DNA from: Opitutia bacterium
GTDB lineage: Bacteria; Verrucomicrobiota; Verrucomicrobiia; Opitutales; Coraliomargaritaceae
NCBI GenBank assembly: GCA_018663485.1
Contig: JABJQI010000042.1
Coordinates: 1-19,631, forward strand
Direction of reading: 5' to 3'
DNA length: 19,631 nt
Made by a program: the position numbers and the translations under genes. The notes beneath the pieces are model-generated. The model was not told where the DNA came from and did no database searches. It saw nothing but the letters and a program-made list of their open reading frames with translations. Positions within the stretch are counted from its first letter, which is position 1. Every line of letters starts with the position of its first letter. Positions 1-7,202 of this stretch are shown here, one piece after another.

Positions 1-548
1 AAGGCTTTGGCGGCTTCGCGTAAGGCCCGGCCGATATCACTGCCACCTCGCGAAATACTGGTTTGGCCAATGGAATCTAAGTTCTCGCGGAAAGCTGAAT
101 AATCGAGGGTTGGTGGGGTTTGTAGGAAGGCATTACCAGCAAACGCGACTAGCCCGATGCGGTCACTCTCTAAGCGTTTTACCAGATCGATGATGGCGAG
201 CTTGGCGCGATCTAGGCGTGTTGGCCTCAGGTCGGTGGCGAGCATGCTCTTGGAGCTGTCGAGCACGAAGACGATGTCGAGGCCGCGTGCTTTGCGCTCA
301 ATCCAGTCCACTCCGTATTGTGGTCGGGCGAGGGCGACGCCGATTAGTGCTAGGGCAAGGAGCATGAGGCTCGCTTTAAGAAGTGTGCGTTGTTGACTCG
401 CTTTCTCGGTGAGCTGATTGAGTAGTCGTGCGGCTGCAAATCGCCTCAGTAACGCTTCGCGACGGCGCAACCCAAACGCGAAAAGTCCCGTAAATAGCAA
501 TACAATGAGCGGGGTGAACGTGAGCCAGAGCTGATTTTCAAAGGTCAT
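1..548 (-). CDS. batB: BatB-like von Willebrand factor A membrane protein, partial (3' end outside window)
   Basis: The reading frame opens at an ATG whose first bases overlap the stop of the upstream VWA gene (ATGA) and runs off the left edge, giving 182 visible codons. The start of the protein has two hydrophobic stretches, at about residues 8-26 and 57-74. A VWA domain follows, with the metal-ion-dependent adhesion motif D97-S-S99-K-S101 and a GLDIVFVLDSSKS core. This layout (two N-terminal membrane helices, then a periplasm-facing or cytoplasmic VWA domain) is that of BatA/BatB proteins, which are usually encoded after a MoxR ATPase and a DUF58 protein. Family members are linked to stress and aerotolerance, but the biochemical role is not settled. 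The missing 3' part should carry the rest of the VWA fold and perhaps a further helix. The choice of BatB rather than BatA rests on gene order and is less certain than the family. Confidence 0.85.
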   Translation of the reverse strand, partial: MTFENQLWLTFTPLIVLLFTGLFAFGLRRREALLRRFAAARLLNQLTEKASQQRTLLKASLMLLALALIGVALARPQYGVDWIERKARGLDIVFVLDSSKSMLATDLRPTRLDRAKLAIIDLVKRLESDRIGLVAFAGNAFLQTPPTLDYSAFRENLDSIGQTSISRGGSDIGRALREAAKA

Positions 549-1582
549 GGCAGTCGGCGATAGCGCGTGTTGCGCAAGAGTTGTTCTAGGGCAAGGAAGG
601 CGAGCCCGAGGGCAGTTGGCCAAATAAAATATTCGGTAAAGGTGGCGTAGGATCGTAATTCGATGGTGGTGGTTTCGAGTTCGCTGATCTCATCGTAAAT
701 ACGTTCGAGGTCGCCATCTTCGGTCGCTTGGAAAAAGAGGCCACCAGTCATCTCTGCAATTTCGCGCAGTTCGGCTTCGTCGTAGTTTGAGTTTTCGGCG
801 CGTCCGCGATACACGGGCTTACCGTCTTTGTCGCGAAGCACACGGTTGTCGCGCGTCATCTCGGGAATCGGCACGCGGCCTTTTTTTCCGGTGGCGATAG
901 TGTATACTTTAACACCGTAACTTTTGGCCGCTTCAGCTGCCCCAATCGGAGATATGGTGCCTGAATTGTTTTCGCCATCAGTCAATAGAATAACTATGTG
1001 ACTGCGGGCTTCATGGTCGCGCAGGCGATTAACACTGGCGCCGAGGGCAGTGCCGATTGCGGTGCCGCCACCGTCTATTTCGCCCAACTCAAGGCGATTT
1101 AGGTTTTTCTTCAGCCAGTCGTGGTTGAGTGTGAGCGGGCTGACGACGTAGGCATCTGCTGCAAAGGCGATCAGCGCAATACGATCGTAGGGGCGCTTAT
1201 CAATGAATTCGTGGACCACTTTTTTTGCCGCATCCAGACGTGTGACGACGTTTTTACGGGTGGAAAGATCGAGGGCGCGCATTGAACCGGAGAGGTCGAG
1301 TGTGACCACAATATCGATACCATCCGCATCGGTGGTGTCGTTCATCTTGCCCATTTGTGGCCGAGCCAGCGCGGTAATTAATGCGGCGAGTGCGAGGATG
1401 CGGAGGCCGAATAGAAACTTCCCTGGGAGGCTGCGCCGTGAGCGACTGACTGCTTTGACGAGTTGAATGCTGGAGAAACGCATCGCAGCTTCAGGGCCCA
1501 TGCGTCCTGCCCACCAGGCGATGAGCGGCAATAGCAGCAGTAAGAAGAAGTATTCTGGATTCTGAAATTGAAAGAAGCTCAT
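545..1582 (-). CDS. batA: BatA-like von Willebrand factor A membrane protein
   Basis: A 345-residue protein with the BatA layout. Hydrophobic helices lie at about residues 12-26 and 56-73, the latter ending in the ARPQ that commonly precedes the VWA domain of this family. The VWA domain spans about 88-310, and a last helix lies near 320-338. The MIDAS motif is intact: D96-L-S98-G-S100, a GGGTAIGTALG segment for the threonine position, and LLTDGENN for the later aspartate. Metal-dependent partner binding is therefore likely. It sits between the DUF4381-like gene and batB, overlapping each by four bases (ATGA), so translational coupling is likely. By family context it should act in the inner membrane with the MoxR ATPase, as a chaperone-like or stress system. 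The exact substrate cannot be read from the sequence. Confidence 0.9.
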   Translation of the reverse strand: MSFFQFQNPEYFFLLLLLPLIAWWAGRMGPEAAMRFSSIQLVKAVSRSRRSLPGKFLFGLRILALAALITALARPQMGKMNDTTDADGIDIVVTLDLSGSMRALDLSTRKNVVTRLDAAKKVVHEFIDKRPYDRIALIAFAADAYVVSPLTLNHDWLKKNLNRLELGEIDGGGTAIGTALGASVNRLRDHEARSHIVILLTDGENNSGTISPIGAAEAAKSYGVKVYTIATGKKGRVPIPEMTRDNRVLRDKDGKPVYRGRAENSNYDEAELREIAEMTGGLFFQATEDGDLERIYDEISELETTTIELRSYATFTEYFIWPTALGLAFLALEQLLRNTRYRRLP

Positions 1583-2175
1583 TGTGGCTGGACCTGCTGT
1601 GGTGTGGCTTCGACGGCTTGTTCAAATTGGGCGATGAGGGCCGTGGCACTTTGGGTGAGTGCGCTCCGTTCACCTGCGGTGAGTGAAGCTTGGGCAAATT
1701 TGACGCGGTCGCAGTGCTCTAGGAATTCAGTGAGTGAGCTGCGTGCTTCAAGGTTAATTTGCGGGTGCCCATCCAATGCGTGCAGGAATTCGCGTGAGGT
1801 GCGGCCGAGCGCGGCGATACCTTTGCCAGTTTCAAAGTAGCGGCGCAGCGCCAGTGAGCTGAGCACGGCAAAGCGTTCATCGTCCTCTTTGGTGAGTTCG
1901 GCAGCTGTATTTAACTCAGTGATGGCAATGAGATGCGGCAGTTCAGTTTGTGTGCGGTCACTGCGTGTGCGAATGAATCGAACCATTCCGCAGATGAGCA
2001 ATCCAAGCGCGAGCACGGCGAGGGTAAGCATCACTCCGATTTGCCATGGCTCGTAGGGTGGAATTTCGATGGGGCCGCGCACACGATCAAGCGACGGACC
2101 TGGCGGGAGGTCGGGTAGCTGCGGTGTTTGCGCCGGCAGTTGAGCTAGCGGTAAGTTAAAATGAGGGATTCGCAT
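1579..2175 (-). CDS. DUF4381-like single-pass membrane protein of the MoxR/Bat operon
   Basis: A 198-residue protein with a proline-rich N-terminus (about residues 8-44). The segment RGPIEIPPYEPWQ leads directly into one strong transmembrane helix at about 46-68, followed by basic residues and a soluble helical C-terminal domain of about 110 residues. This organisation and its place between DUF58 and the VWA genes match DUF4381-type proteins of MoxR operons. Their function is unknown, but they are thought to belong to the same membrane complex. The start codon shares one base with the DUF58 stop (TAATG), and the stop overlaps the batA start by four bases. The family assignment rests on layout and context more than on a diagnostic motif. 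Confidence 0.75.
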   Translation of the reverse strand: MRIPHFNLPLAQLPAQTPQLPDLPPGPSLDRVRGPIEIPPYEPWQIGVMLTLAVLALGLLICGMVRFIRTRSDRTQTELPHLIAITELNTAAELTKEDDERFAVLSSLALRRYFETGKGIAALGRTSREFLHALDGHPQINLEARSSLTEFLEHCDRVKFAQASLTAGERSALTQSATALIAQFEQAVEATPQQVQPQ

Positions 2176-3062
2176 TAGTGTCGGCTGGCGCGGCGGGCGA
2201 AGAGCTTACGTAGTGCGGGTAAGTAGGGCTGGTCGGTGTGGGCTTGGATCCAATCTAGTCCTTTCTTGCGCATTTGAGCTTTAAAGTTGTTGTGACGCTT
2301 CTCGGCAAGAGTCGCGTATCGCTCACGCGTGTGTTTGTTGCTGGTATCGACTTCGACCATTTCACCGGTTTCGGCATCCTCAAGGGTGATCAAGCCGACT
2401 GGTGGTAGCTCGCATTCGCGAGGGTCGCTGAGTGCAATGCTGATCAAGTCGTGGCGTTGATTGTTGAGCGCGAGGGTGTCGAAGATGCCAGTGGCTTGCG
2501 ATTCGTCGAGGAAGTCGGAAATCAGAAATACGACGGTTTTGCGGCGTTGCACACGATTGAGATAATCGAGTGCGACCTGGTGCGAAGTGCCGCGGCCTTT
2601 GGGCTCGAAGAATAAAATGTCGCGGATCAAGCGAAGGATGTGGCGGCGTCCTTTTTTGGGTGGGATGTAATGCTCGACCTCGTCGGTGTAAAGTAGCACG
2701 CCGACTTTGTCGTTGTTTTGTGTGGCGGTAAACGCCAGCACACTGGCGATCTCTGCCGCGCGCTCGCGCTTGCTTTGCTCGACGGAGCCGAAGATGCCCG
2801 ATGCGCTTAAATCGATTAACAGCATCAGCGTCATTTCGCGCTCTTCGCGGAAGACTTTGACAAAGGGGCGATCCATTTTGGCGCTGACATTCCAGTCAAT
2901 CGTGCGCACGTCGTCGCCGATTTCATATTCGCGCACCTCCTCAAAGTCCATGCCACGGCCCTTGAAAGAGCTGTGGTAAGCGCCGGTCACGGAATCCGTC
3001 ACTAGGTGACGTGCCCGTATCTCGAGGCGGCGCACTTTTTTAATGATATCTGCCGGAGTCAT
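2175..3062 (-). CDS. DUF58 domain protein of the MoxR operon
   Basis: A 295-residue soluble protein with the DUF58 signature GRGMDFEEVREYEIGDDVR at residues 35-53, then TIDWNVSAK and the FREERE segment. A VWA-like fold follows, with a MIDAS-type D84-L-S86-A-S88. DUF58 proteins are almost always encoded directly after a MoxR AAA+ ATPase and are thought to be its partner or substrate-recruiting factor. No membrane helix or signal peptide is visible. The gene starts 65 bases after the moxR stop, the only real gap in this operon, and is coupled to the DUF4381-like gene through TAATG. No Shine-Dalgarno motif precedes the ATG; the bases just upstream on the coding strand are CCCCCAATAA. Confidence 0.92.
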   Translation of the reverse strand: MTPADIIKKVRRLEIRARHLVTDSVTGAYHSSFKGRGMDFEEVREYEIGDDVRTIDWNVSAKMDRPFVKVFREEREMTLMLLIDLSASGIFGSVEQSKRERAAEIASVLAFTATQNNDKVGVLLYTDEVEHYIPPKKGRRHILRLIRDILFFEPKGRGTSHQVALDYLNRVQRRKTVVFLISDFLDESQATGIFDTLALNNQRHDLISIALSDPRECELPPVGLITLEDAETGEMVEVDTSNKHTRERYATLAEKRHNNFKAQMRKKGLDWIQAHTDQPYLPALRKLFARRASRH

Positions 3063-3073
3063 TTATTGGGGGC

Positions 3074-3096
3074 TGAGAGCTGGGACTTGAGAGCTG
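3074..3096. repeat. short direct repeat between moxR and the DUF58 gene
   Basis: The nonamer TGAGAGCTG occurs twice, 14 bases apart, at 3074-3082 and 3088-3096, and is followed by a partial third unit (AGCTGAGAA). It fills part of the only spacer in an otherwise overlapping operon. It may be an imperfect microsatellite, and no function can be assigned. Confidence 0.5.
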
Positions 3097-3127
3097 AGAA
3101 GGGTGATTCCTAAAAAATCCTAATTCT

Positions 3128-4129
3128 CTAAGGCACTGGTACGGCGTCGAAAATCGATGCGACCAAATCTTCGCTGGTGATCTCTTCCGCTTCGGCCTCA
3201 TAGCTCGGAATCACGCGGTGTCGTAGCACATCCATGCCGATCTCTTTGATGTCTTGTGGGATTACGTAGGAACGACCTTGCATCAAGGCCCACGCCTTGG
3301 CGGCGAGGGTGAGACTAATCGTGGCACGCGGGCTCGCCCCAAACTGAATATATTGGCCGAGCTTAAGCTTAAAATCTTCTGGATTACGTGTGGCGAGGAT
3401 CAGATCGACGATGTAGTCGCGGATCTTGGGGTCGACGAACACGCCGTTGACGTGTTGACGCGCCTCACGAATGTTATTCAGTGTGGTGACTGCATCGACG
3501 CTTAGATTCGGATCGGTCGAAGCCATCCGGTCGAGGATTTCGCGCTCTTCGGACTTGCTCGGGTAGCCGACTTTGAGCTTTAGCATAAAGCGGTCAACCT
3601 GTGCTTCTGGCAGCGGGTAGGTGCCTTCTTGATCGATCGGATTCTCGGTAGCGAGGACAAGGAAAGGTTCTGGCAGCGGGTAGGTGGTGTCGCCGATCGT
3701 CACTTGATGCTCCTGCATCGCTTCGAGTAGCGCACTCTGGACCTTGGCAGGTGCGCGATTAATTTCGTCGGCTAGCACGAGGTTGGCGAAAATGGGTCCC
3801 TTCCGTGTATGGAAGGTGCTATCTTTGGGGCTATAGATCAGCGTGCCAATCACGTCGGCAGGCAAGAGATCGGGGGTGAATTGAATGCGCTTAAAGTCGG
3901 CATCGGTGGCAGTGGCAAGAGTGCGAATACTCAAGGTTTTAGCTAGGCCTGGTACGCCTTCGAGCAACACGTGTCCGTTGGCGAGCAAGCCGACCATTAG
4001 TCGGTCGACTAAATAGCGTTGGCCGACGATGACGCGGCCGATCTCTTGGCGCAACGTGGGGATCCACGCAGTCGCGGCCTCGAGGGCTTCGTTGGTAGGG
4101 AGGGTAGTAGTCGCAGATTCTGTACTCAT
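3128..4129 (-). CDS. moxR: MoxR family AAA+ ATPase
   Basis: A 333-residue AAA+ ATPase of the MoxR family, the likely ATP-driven motor that works with the DUF58 and VWA proteins encoded downstream. Walker A is G58-VPGLAKT65, the hallmark MoxR form. Walker B is LVLADEINRAP at about residue 118, followed by the AKVQSALLEAMQE segment. Sensor-type NPIDQEGTYPLPEAQVDRF and the C-terminal lid with GASPRATISL are both present. An upstream in-frame TTG at 4156 would add nine residues (begins EVFFNF). I chose the internal ATG at 4129 because TTG starts are rare and the family begins near this point. Neither position has a Shine-Dalgarno sequence. The gene is first in the minus-strand operon and divergent from the sigma-54 regulator, with 122 bases between the two starts. 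Confidence 0.93.
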   Translation of the reverse strand: MSTESATTTLPTNEALEAATAWIPTLRQEIGRVIVGQRYLVDRLMVGLLANGHVLLEGVPGLAKTLSIRTLATATDADFKRIQFTPDLLPADVIGTLIYSPKDSTFHTRKGPIFANLVLADEINRAPAKVQSALLEAMQEHQVTIGDTTYPLPEPFLVLATENPIDQEGTYPLPEAQVDRFMLKLKVGYPSKSEEREILDRMASTDPNLSVDAVTTLNNIREARQHVNGVFVDPKIRDYIVDLILATRNPEDFKLKLGQYIQFGASPRATISLTLAAKAWALMQGRSYVIPQDIKEIGMDVLRHRVIPSYEAEAEEITSEDLVASIFDAVPVP

Positions 4130-4251
4130 AGTTGTAAAATTGAAAAAAACTTCCAAATGCAGGAGATCAAAGACAAACTATCGTGCAAGAGGTTTCACAG
4201 AAAAAGATTGAGAAATTGCATTTTAACATAAGTTGTGCCTTATTGTCTCAC

Positions 4252-5619
4252 ATGCCCGCAACGATCTTAATTGTAGATGATGAGAAAAACACCCGTGAGG
4301 GCCTGAGTTTGGCTTTGGAAGACGACTACGAGGTCTATATGGCTTGTGGGGCAGCAGAGGCATTTAATTTGATGGAAGCGGAGACGTTTGATGTAGTTTT
4401 GACTGACTTGCGAATGGCAGGTAAATCCGGCCTGTCAGTGATCGATCGGGCGATTAAACTGCCGAATCGCCCGATCTGCATCATGATGACCGCTTATGGC
4501 AATGTGGAGACTGCAGTCGAAGCGATGCGCCGCGGGGCTTTTGACTTTCTGATTAAGCCAGTGAGCTTGGAAAAGCTTGAGATTATTATTAAGCGAGCGC
4601 TGCAGTCTCGCACCATTGAGGCGGAGAATGTTGAGCTGCATGAGCGTTTGGATAAGAAATATAGTTTTGGTGGGATCGTCGGTAATTCGCCTGGTCTCAC
4701 TGATGTGTTAGATAAGGTCAAACTCGTGGCGCCGTCGAGGGCGACTGTTCTGCTCGAAGGTGAGACCGGCACTGGCAAAGAGCTGATTGCGCAGGCGATT
4801 CACCAGAACAGCACCCGTGCGCGCAAGCCCTTCGTGCCAGTACATTGCGCGGCCTTGGCTGCGAATTTGCTAGAGAGCGAACTATTTGGACATGAAAAAG
4901 GCGCGTTTACTGGCGCCACCGAAAGGCGCATTGGACGCTTCGAAGCGGCAGACGGTGGCACCTTGTTTTTGGATGAAATCGGCGAGATCGATGCGTCCAC
5001 ACAGGTAAAATTGTTGCGCTTCCTAGAGACACGCAGTTTTGAGCGTTTGGGCAGTTCCACGCCAGTTAAAGTCGATGTGCGCTTAGTATGCGCAACCAAT
5101 CGTAATTTGACCGAGATGTCAAAGAGCGGCGAGTTTCGCGAAGATCTGCTTTATCGGCTCAATGTTGTGACGATCCATTTGCCAGCGCTGCGTCATCGGC
5201 AGGAGGATATGATTATTTTGCTCAATCATTATATAAAGGAGTTCAGCGAAGAAAATGGGGTGGCACCGGTCCGTTTAACAGTCGGCGCACTAGAAGTGCT
5301 TCGCGCGTATCGCTGGCCTGGGAATATTCGCGAACTGCGTAATTTTTGTGAAAATAACGTAGTGCTCAAGCGTGGCAGCGAGGTGACGGAATATGATCTC
5401 GATTCTAAGTATCAGCTGGTGGAGGGTAACTCACCGTTGCTAGAGTCAGTGGTCTCTAGTCCGACCTTAAGCAAGGAAGAGAATGAGAAGCGCTTGCTGC
5501 GTAATGCCCTGATTAAAGCCAGTGGCAATCGCACCCGGGCGGCCGAATTAATCGGGATTAGTCGCCGTACCTTGCATCGTAAATTGATCCAGTGGCCAGA
5601 GTTGGACATTGAAAAATGA
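4252..5619 (+). CDS. NtrC-family sigma-54-dependent response regulator
   Basis: A 455-residue three-domain activator. The receiver domain (about 3-120) has acidic residues D9/D10, phospho-acceptor D52 in VVLTDLRM, T80 and K102, so it should be phosphorylated by a histidine kinase. The AAA+ domain (about 140-375) has Walker A G170-ETGTGKE177, the sigma-54 contact loop GAFTGA at 217-222, and Walker B GGTLFLDEIGEI. The C-terminal Fis-type helix-turn-helix (about 410-450) reads NRTRAAELIGISRRTLHRKL. All key residues are intact. The ATG at 4252 was preferred over an in-frame GTG at 4183 because the receiver fold begins at once after it. No kinase gene adjoins, so the input signal is unknown. I saw no convincing sigma-54 promoter upstream of any gene here, so its targets probably lie elsewhere. 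A hairpin with a T-run follows the gene. Confidence 0.95.
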   Translation: MPATILIVDDEKNTREGLSLALEDDYEVYMACGAAEAFNLMEAETFDVVLTDLRMAGKSGLSVIDRAIKLPNRPICIMMTAYGNVETAVEAMRRGAFDFLIKPVSLEKLEIIIKRALQSRTIEAENVELHERLDKKYSFGGIVGNSPGLTDVLDKVKLVAPSRATVLLEGETGTGKELIAQAIHQNSTRARKPFVPVHCAALAANLLESELFGHEKGAFTGATERRIGRFEAADGGTLFLDEIGEIDASTQVKLLRFLETRSFERLGSSTPVKVDVRLVCATNRNLTEMSKSGEFREDLLYRLNVVTIHLPALRHRQEDMIILLNHYIKEFSEENGVAPVRLTVGALEVLRAYRWPGNIRELRNFCENNVVLKRGSEVTEYDLDSKYQLVEGNSPLLESVVSSPTLSKEENEKRLLRNALIKASGNRTRAAELIGISRRTLHRKLIQWPELDIEK

Positions 5620-5675
5620 GGCGTGGATGGTCGTTTTCCCAGCAAAAATCTGACCGACACTTAGCATTTAAATCT

Positions 5676-5732
5676 GCGACCTGTGATTAGACAGCTTAGA
5701 GTTTGACTCTGCCCCGGGTCGCGGCTTTTTTT
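5676..5732 (+). terminator. possible terminator after the sigma-54 regulator
   Basis: GCGACC (5676-5681) pairs with GGTCGC (5717-5722), enclosing a long loop with its own perfect small hairpin, AGAGT-TTG-ACTCT (5697-5709). GGC and a run of seven T (5726-5732) follow. The outer loop is long for a classical terminator, so support is moderate. Confidence 0.4.
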
Positions 5733-5778
5733 ATTGAGGCTCTTTTTTATTCTATACTCCCAAAACCTACCCTTAATT

Positions 5779-6645
5779 ATGCCCTTACGTCTCTTGCTTT
5801 TTATCTTGGCTACCGCTGTGGTGGCGCCCGCGAGTGCCAGGCAATTTCGTATTGCTGCTTCCGACCTCTTGGCAGACTTTATCACTGAGCCGCTTCAAAT
5901 CAGTGGAGAGGAGCACTCGATCGAATTCAGGGTCGACAACATTGGTAGTTTGCCAGCGTTAGAGCGTTTGCGCTCGGATGAAATTGATTTAGCGATTATC
6001 GCGGTACCGAACAATACTGATCTGCCGCGTGAGGAGTTTCGGGTTTTTCCTTTCGCATATGATGTTGCTGTGATTGCGGTTAATCAAAGTAATCCGATTA
6101 ATGAGATTAGTCTAGCAAGTCTCGGTGGTATTTTCGGTGCGAATGAGGAATCCAACTACACCACATGGGGCGACTTAGGTCTGTCCGGTTGGGGTAGTCG
6201 TTCGATCAAAACATTGGCTGGGCAAAATGATAAAAGTATCTCGCTCGAGTTGTTTAAGTTTTCTGTCCTCCGGGGTGGGCAGATGAAGACGACAGTGGCT
6301 TCGGTGAAAGACTCTGAGCTTGAGGGCTCGCTGGTGTCTGATGCTGCGTCAATCGCGATTTTGCCCCGTGTGCCGAAGAGTAAAGAAGTCAAATCATTGA
6401 TGATCTCTAGTGAGGTCGATGGCCCCGCATTTAGCCCTACGGAAGATAATGTGCATTATGGCGACTATCCAATTCGCTTGGCTTTTTATGTCGTGTACAA
6501 GGAGCGCGACGAGGCGCGCGCGCAGAAGGCGCTTCGTGTCTTGCTGAACGATGATCTCGCCGCTGCGCTGCGCGGTAACAACCTCGTTGCTTTGCCTGAT
6601 ACGGTACGCCGCAAGTTGACGATGGATTTAGATCTCGGAGATTAA
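5779..6645 (+). CDS. exported PstS-like periplasmic substrate-binding protein
   Basis: A 288-residue protein with an N-terminal signal peptide (MPLRLLLFILATAVVAPASA, likely cleaved after the ASA near residue 20). The mature part resembles the phosphate-binding-like fold (PBP-like). It has FRVDNIGSLPALERLRSDEI, where PstS-type proteins carry their 'GS' segment, then DLAIIAVP, a VAVIAVN strand and a C-terminal YPIRLAFYVVY segment like the hinge-return strand of the family. The ATG at 5779 replaces an in-frame TTG at 5734 because the signal peptide begins there. A TATACT -10-like hexamer (5753-5758) lies just upstream with only a weak -35. No ABC permease or ATPase genes are adjacent, so it may be a stand-alone binding or sensory protein. 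The ligand is unknown; phosphate or another oxyanion is only a family guess. Confidence 0.7.
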   Translation: MPLRLLLFILATAVVAPASARQFRIAASDLLADFITEPLQISGEEHSIEFRVDNIGSLPALERLRSDEIDLAIIAVPNNTDLPREEFRVFPFAYDVAVIAVNQSNPINEISLASLGGIFGANEESNYTTWGDLGLSGWGSRSIKTLAGQNDKSISLELFKFSVLRGGQMKTTVASVKDSELEGSLVSDAASIAILPRVPKSKEVKSLMISSEVDGPAFSPTEDNVHYGDYPIRLAFYVVYKERDEARAQKALRVLLNDDLAAALRGNNLVALPDTVRRKLTMDLDLGD

Positions 6646-6662
6646 TTTTACATGAAAACGCA

Positions 6663-6690
6663 TTGACAGCAGGCGTTAATTTACAATTCT
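6663..6690 (+). promoter_or_regulatory. candidate tRNA-Gly promoter
   Basis: A perfect -35 hexamer TTGACA (6663-6668) stands 41 bases before the tRNA. The -10 is unclear: TACAAT (6682-6687) is a good match but only 13 bases away, while AATTCT (6685-6690) has the right 16-base spacing but a poor match. Confidence 0.4.
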
Positions 6691-6709
6691 CTGCGACTTC
6701 TTCCAACAA

Positions 6710-6789
<80 letters not shown>

Positions 6790-6791
6790 CG

Positions 6792-6825
6792 AAGCCCCCG
6801 TGGATTTTTTCTCGGGGGCTTTCTT
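6792..6825 (+). terminator. rho-independent terminator of tRNA-Gly
   Basis: AAGCCCCCG (6792-6800) pairs perfectly with CGGGGGCTT (6813-6821) around a 12-base loop. The stem runs into a TTTCTT tail six bases after the tRNA CCA. Confidence 0.85.
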
Positions 6826-6862
6826 ATGTGCAAAAAGGAAGAGGTCAGGCCCAGCCTCAGGC

Positions 6863-6892
6863 AACCTCTTCGCTCACACCATTTTTCGAAGC
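6863..6892 (+). repeat. degenerate second copy of the tRNA-Gly 3' end
   Basis: AACCTCTTCGCTC at 6863-6875 is identical to 6767-6779 inside the tRNA (T-loop end, T-stem, acceptor strand). The similarity continues through the CCA and the bases after it (ACACCATTTTTCGAAGC versus GCTCCATTTTCGAAGC). That gives about 30 aligned bases with two mismatches and one added T. The rest of a tRNA is absent upstream of this copy. Bases 6840-6869 can instead form a local fold, AGAGGT/ACCTCT enclosing AGGC-CCA-GCCT. It may be the remnant of a tandem tRNA gene or an attachment-site scar. Confidence 0.75.
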
Positions 6893-6895
6893 GCT

Positions 6896-6918
6896 CGGTC
6901 TAAACGACCGTTTTTTTT
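6896..6918 (+). terminator. second rho-independent terminator, after the tRNA-tail copy
   Basis: CGGTC (6896-6900), loop TAAAC and GACCG (6906-6910) are followed at once by eight T (6911-6918). It stands in the same relation to the tRNA-tail copy as the first terminator does to the real tRNA. Confidence 0.75.
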
Positions 6919-6950
6919 AGGTTCATGGTCGATTAGCGGGAAAAGGCTAA

Positions 6951-6975
6951 AGGAGGTAGGGCGACTCGCCCTCCT
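6951..6975. repeat. REP-like palindrome 1
   Basis: AGGGCGA-C-TCGCCCT (6958-6972) is a perfect inverted repeat around one base. Outer AGG/CCT bases pair around a small bulge. Its core GGGCGACTCGCCC is the exact reverse complement of the core of the next palindrome. Confidence 0.6.
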
Positions 6976-6996
6976 TTGCAGCAACACAGGATGAAC

Positions 6997-7013
6997 GTGG
7001 GCGAGTCGCCCAC
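6997..7013. repeat. REP-like palindrome 2
   Basis: GTGGGCGA-G-TCGCCCAC is a perfect 8-base inverted repeat with a single central base. Palindromes 1 and 2 share the core in opposite orientation, so the pair can also fold into one larger stem. Confidence 0.65.
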
Positions 7014-7103
7014 ACTCCGCTCGCGGTCCTTCCATGTTGGAATACATATCTCAACAAAATAACTCTTCACCTTATTTTTGAGAGCAGGCCAGTGTCGCTA
7101 GAG

Positions 7104-7133
7104 TGCGGGGCGCGAGCAAGCTCGCACGCCACA
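7104..7133. repeat. REP-like palindrome 3
   Basis: GCGAGC-AA-GCTCGC (7113-7126) is a perfect central hairpin. The flanks GGC/GCC and GTG/CAC extend pairing with internal bulges. The sequence differs from the first two palindromes, so it may belong to another repeat family. Confidence 0.55.
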
Positions 7134-7150
7134 GTTGTTACCTCTTACAC

Positions 7151-7177
7151 AAAAAAGGCCGCCCATGTGGACGGCCT
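7151..7177 (-). terminator. rho-independent terminator of transketolase
   Basis: Read on the minus strand, AGGCCGTCC-ACAT-GGGCGGCCT forms a nine-pair stem with one G-T pair, followed by six T. It lies 26 bases after the transketolase stop. Confidence 0.85.
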
Positions 7178-7202
7178 GTTGTATTCAAAGCGTGGCTACT
7201 AA

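Larger units (their letters stand above)
6919..7150. other. non-coding, palindrome-rich intergenic stretch
   Basis: No believable gene lies between the tRNA terminators and the transketolase terminator. The stretch holds three GC-rich palindromes (listed separately), separated by AT-richer sequence at about 7030-7080. The look is of a REP-like or decayed repeat cluster. Confidence 0.6.

Noticed and set aside
4130..4156. Longer moxR start at TTG 4156
   Set aside because: The codon is TTG, not ATG, and the added residues have no family support; ATG at 4129 is more likely.
4183..4251. Longer start (GTG 4183) for the sigma-54 regulator
   Set aside because: The 23 extra residues precede a complete receiver domain that normally begins within a few residues of the start.
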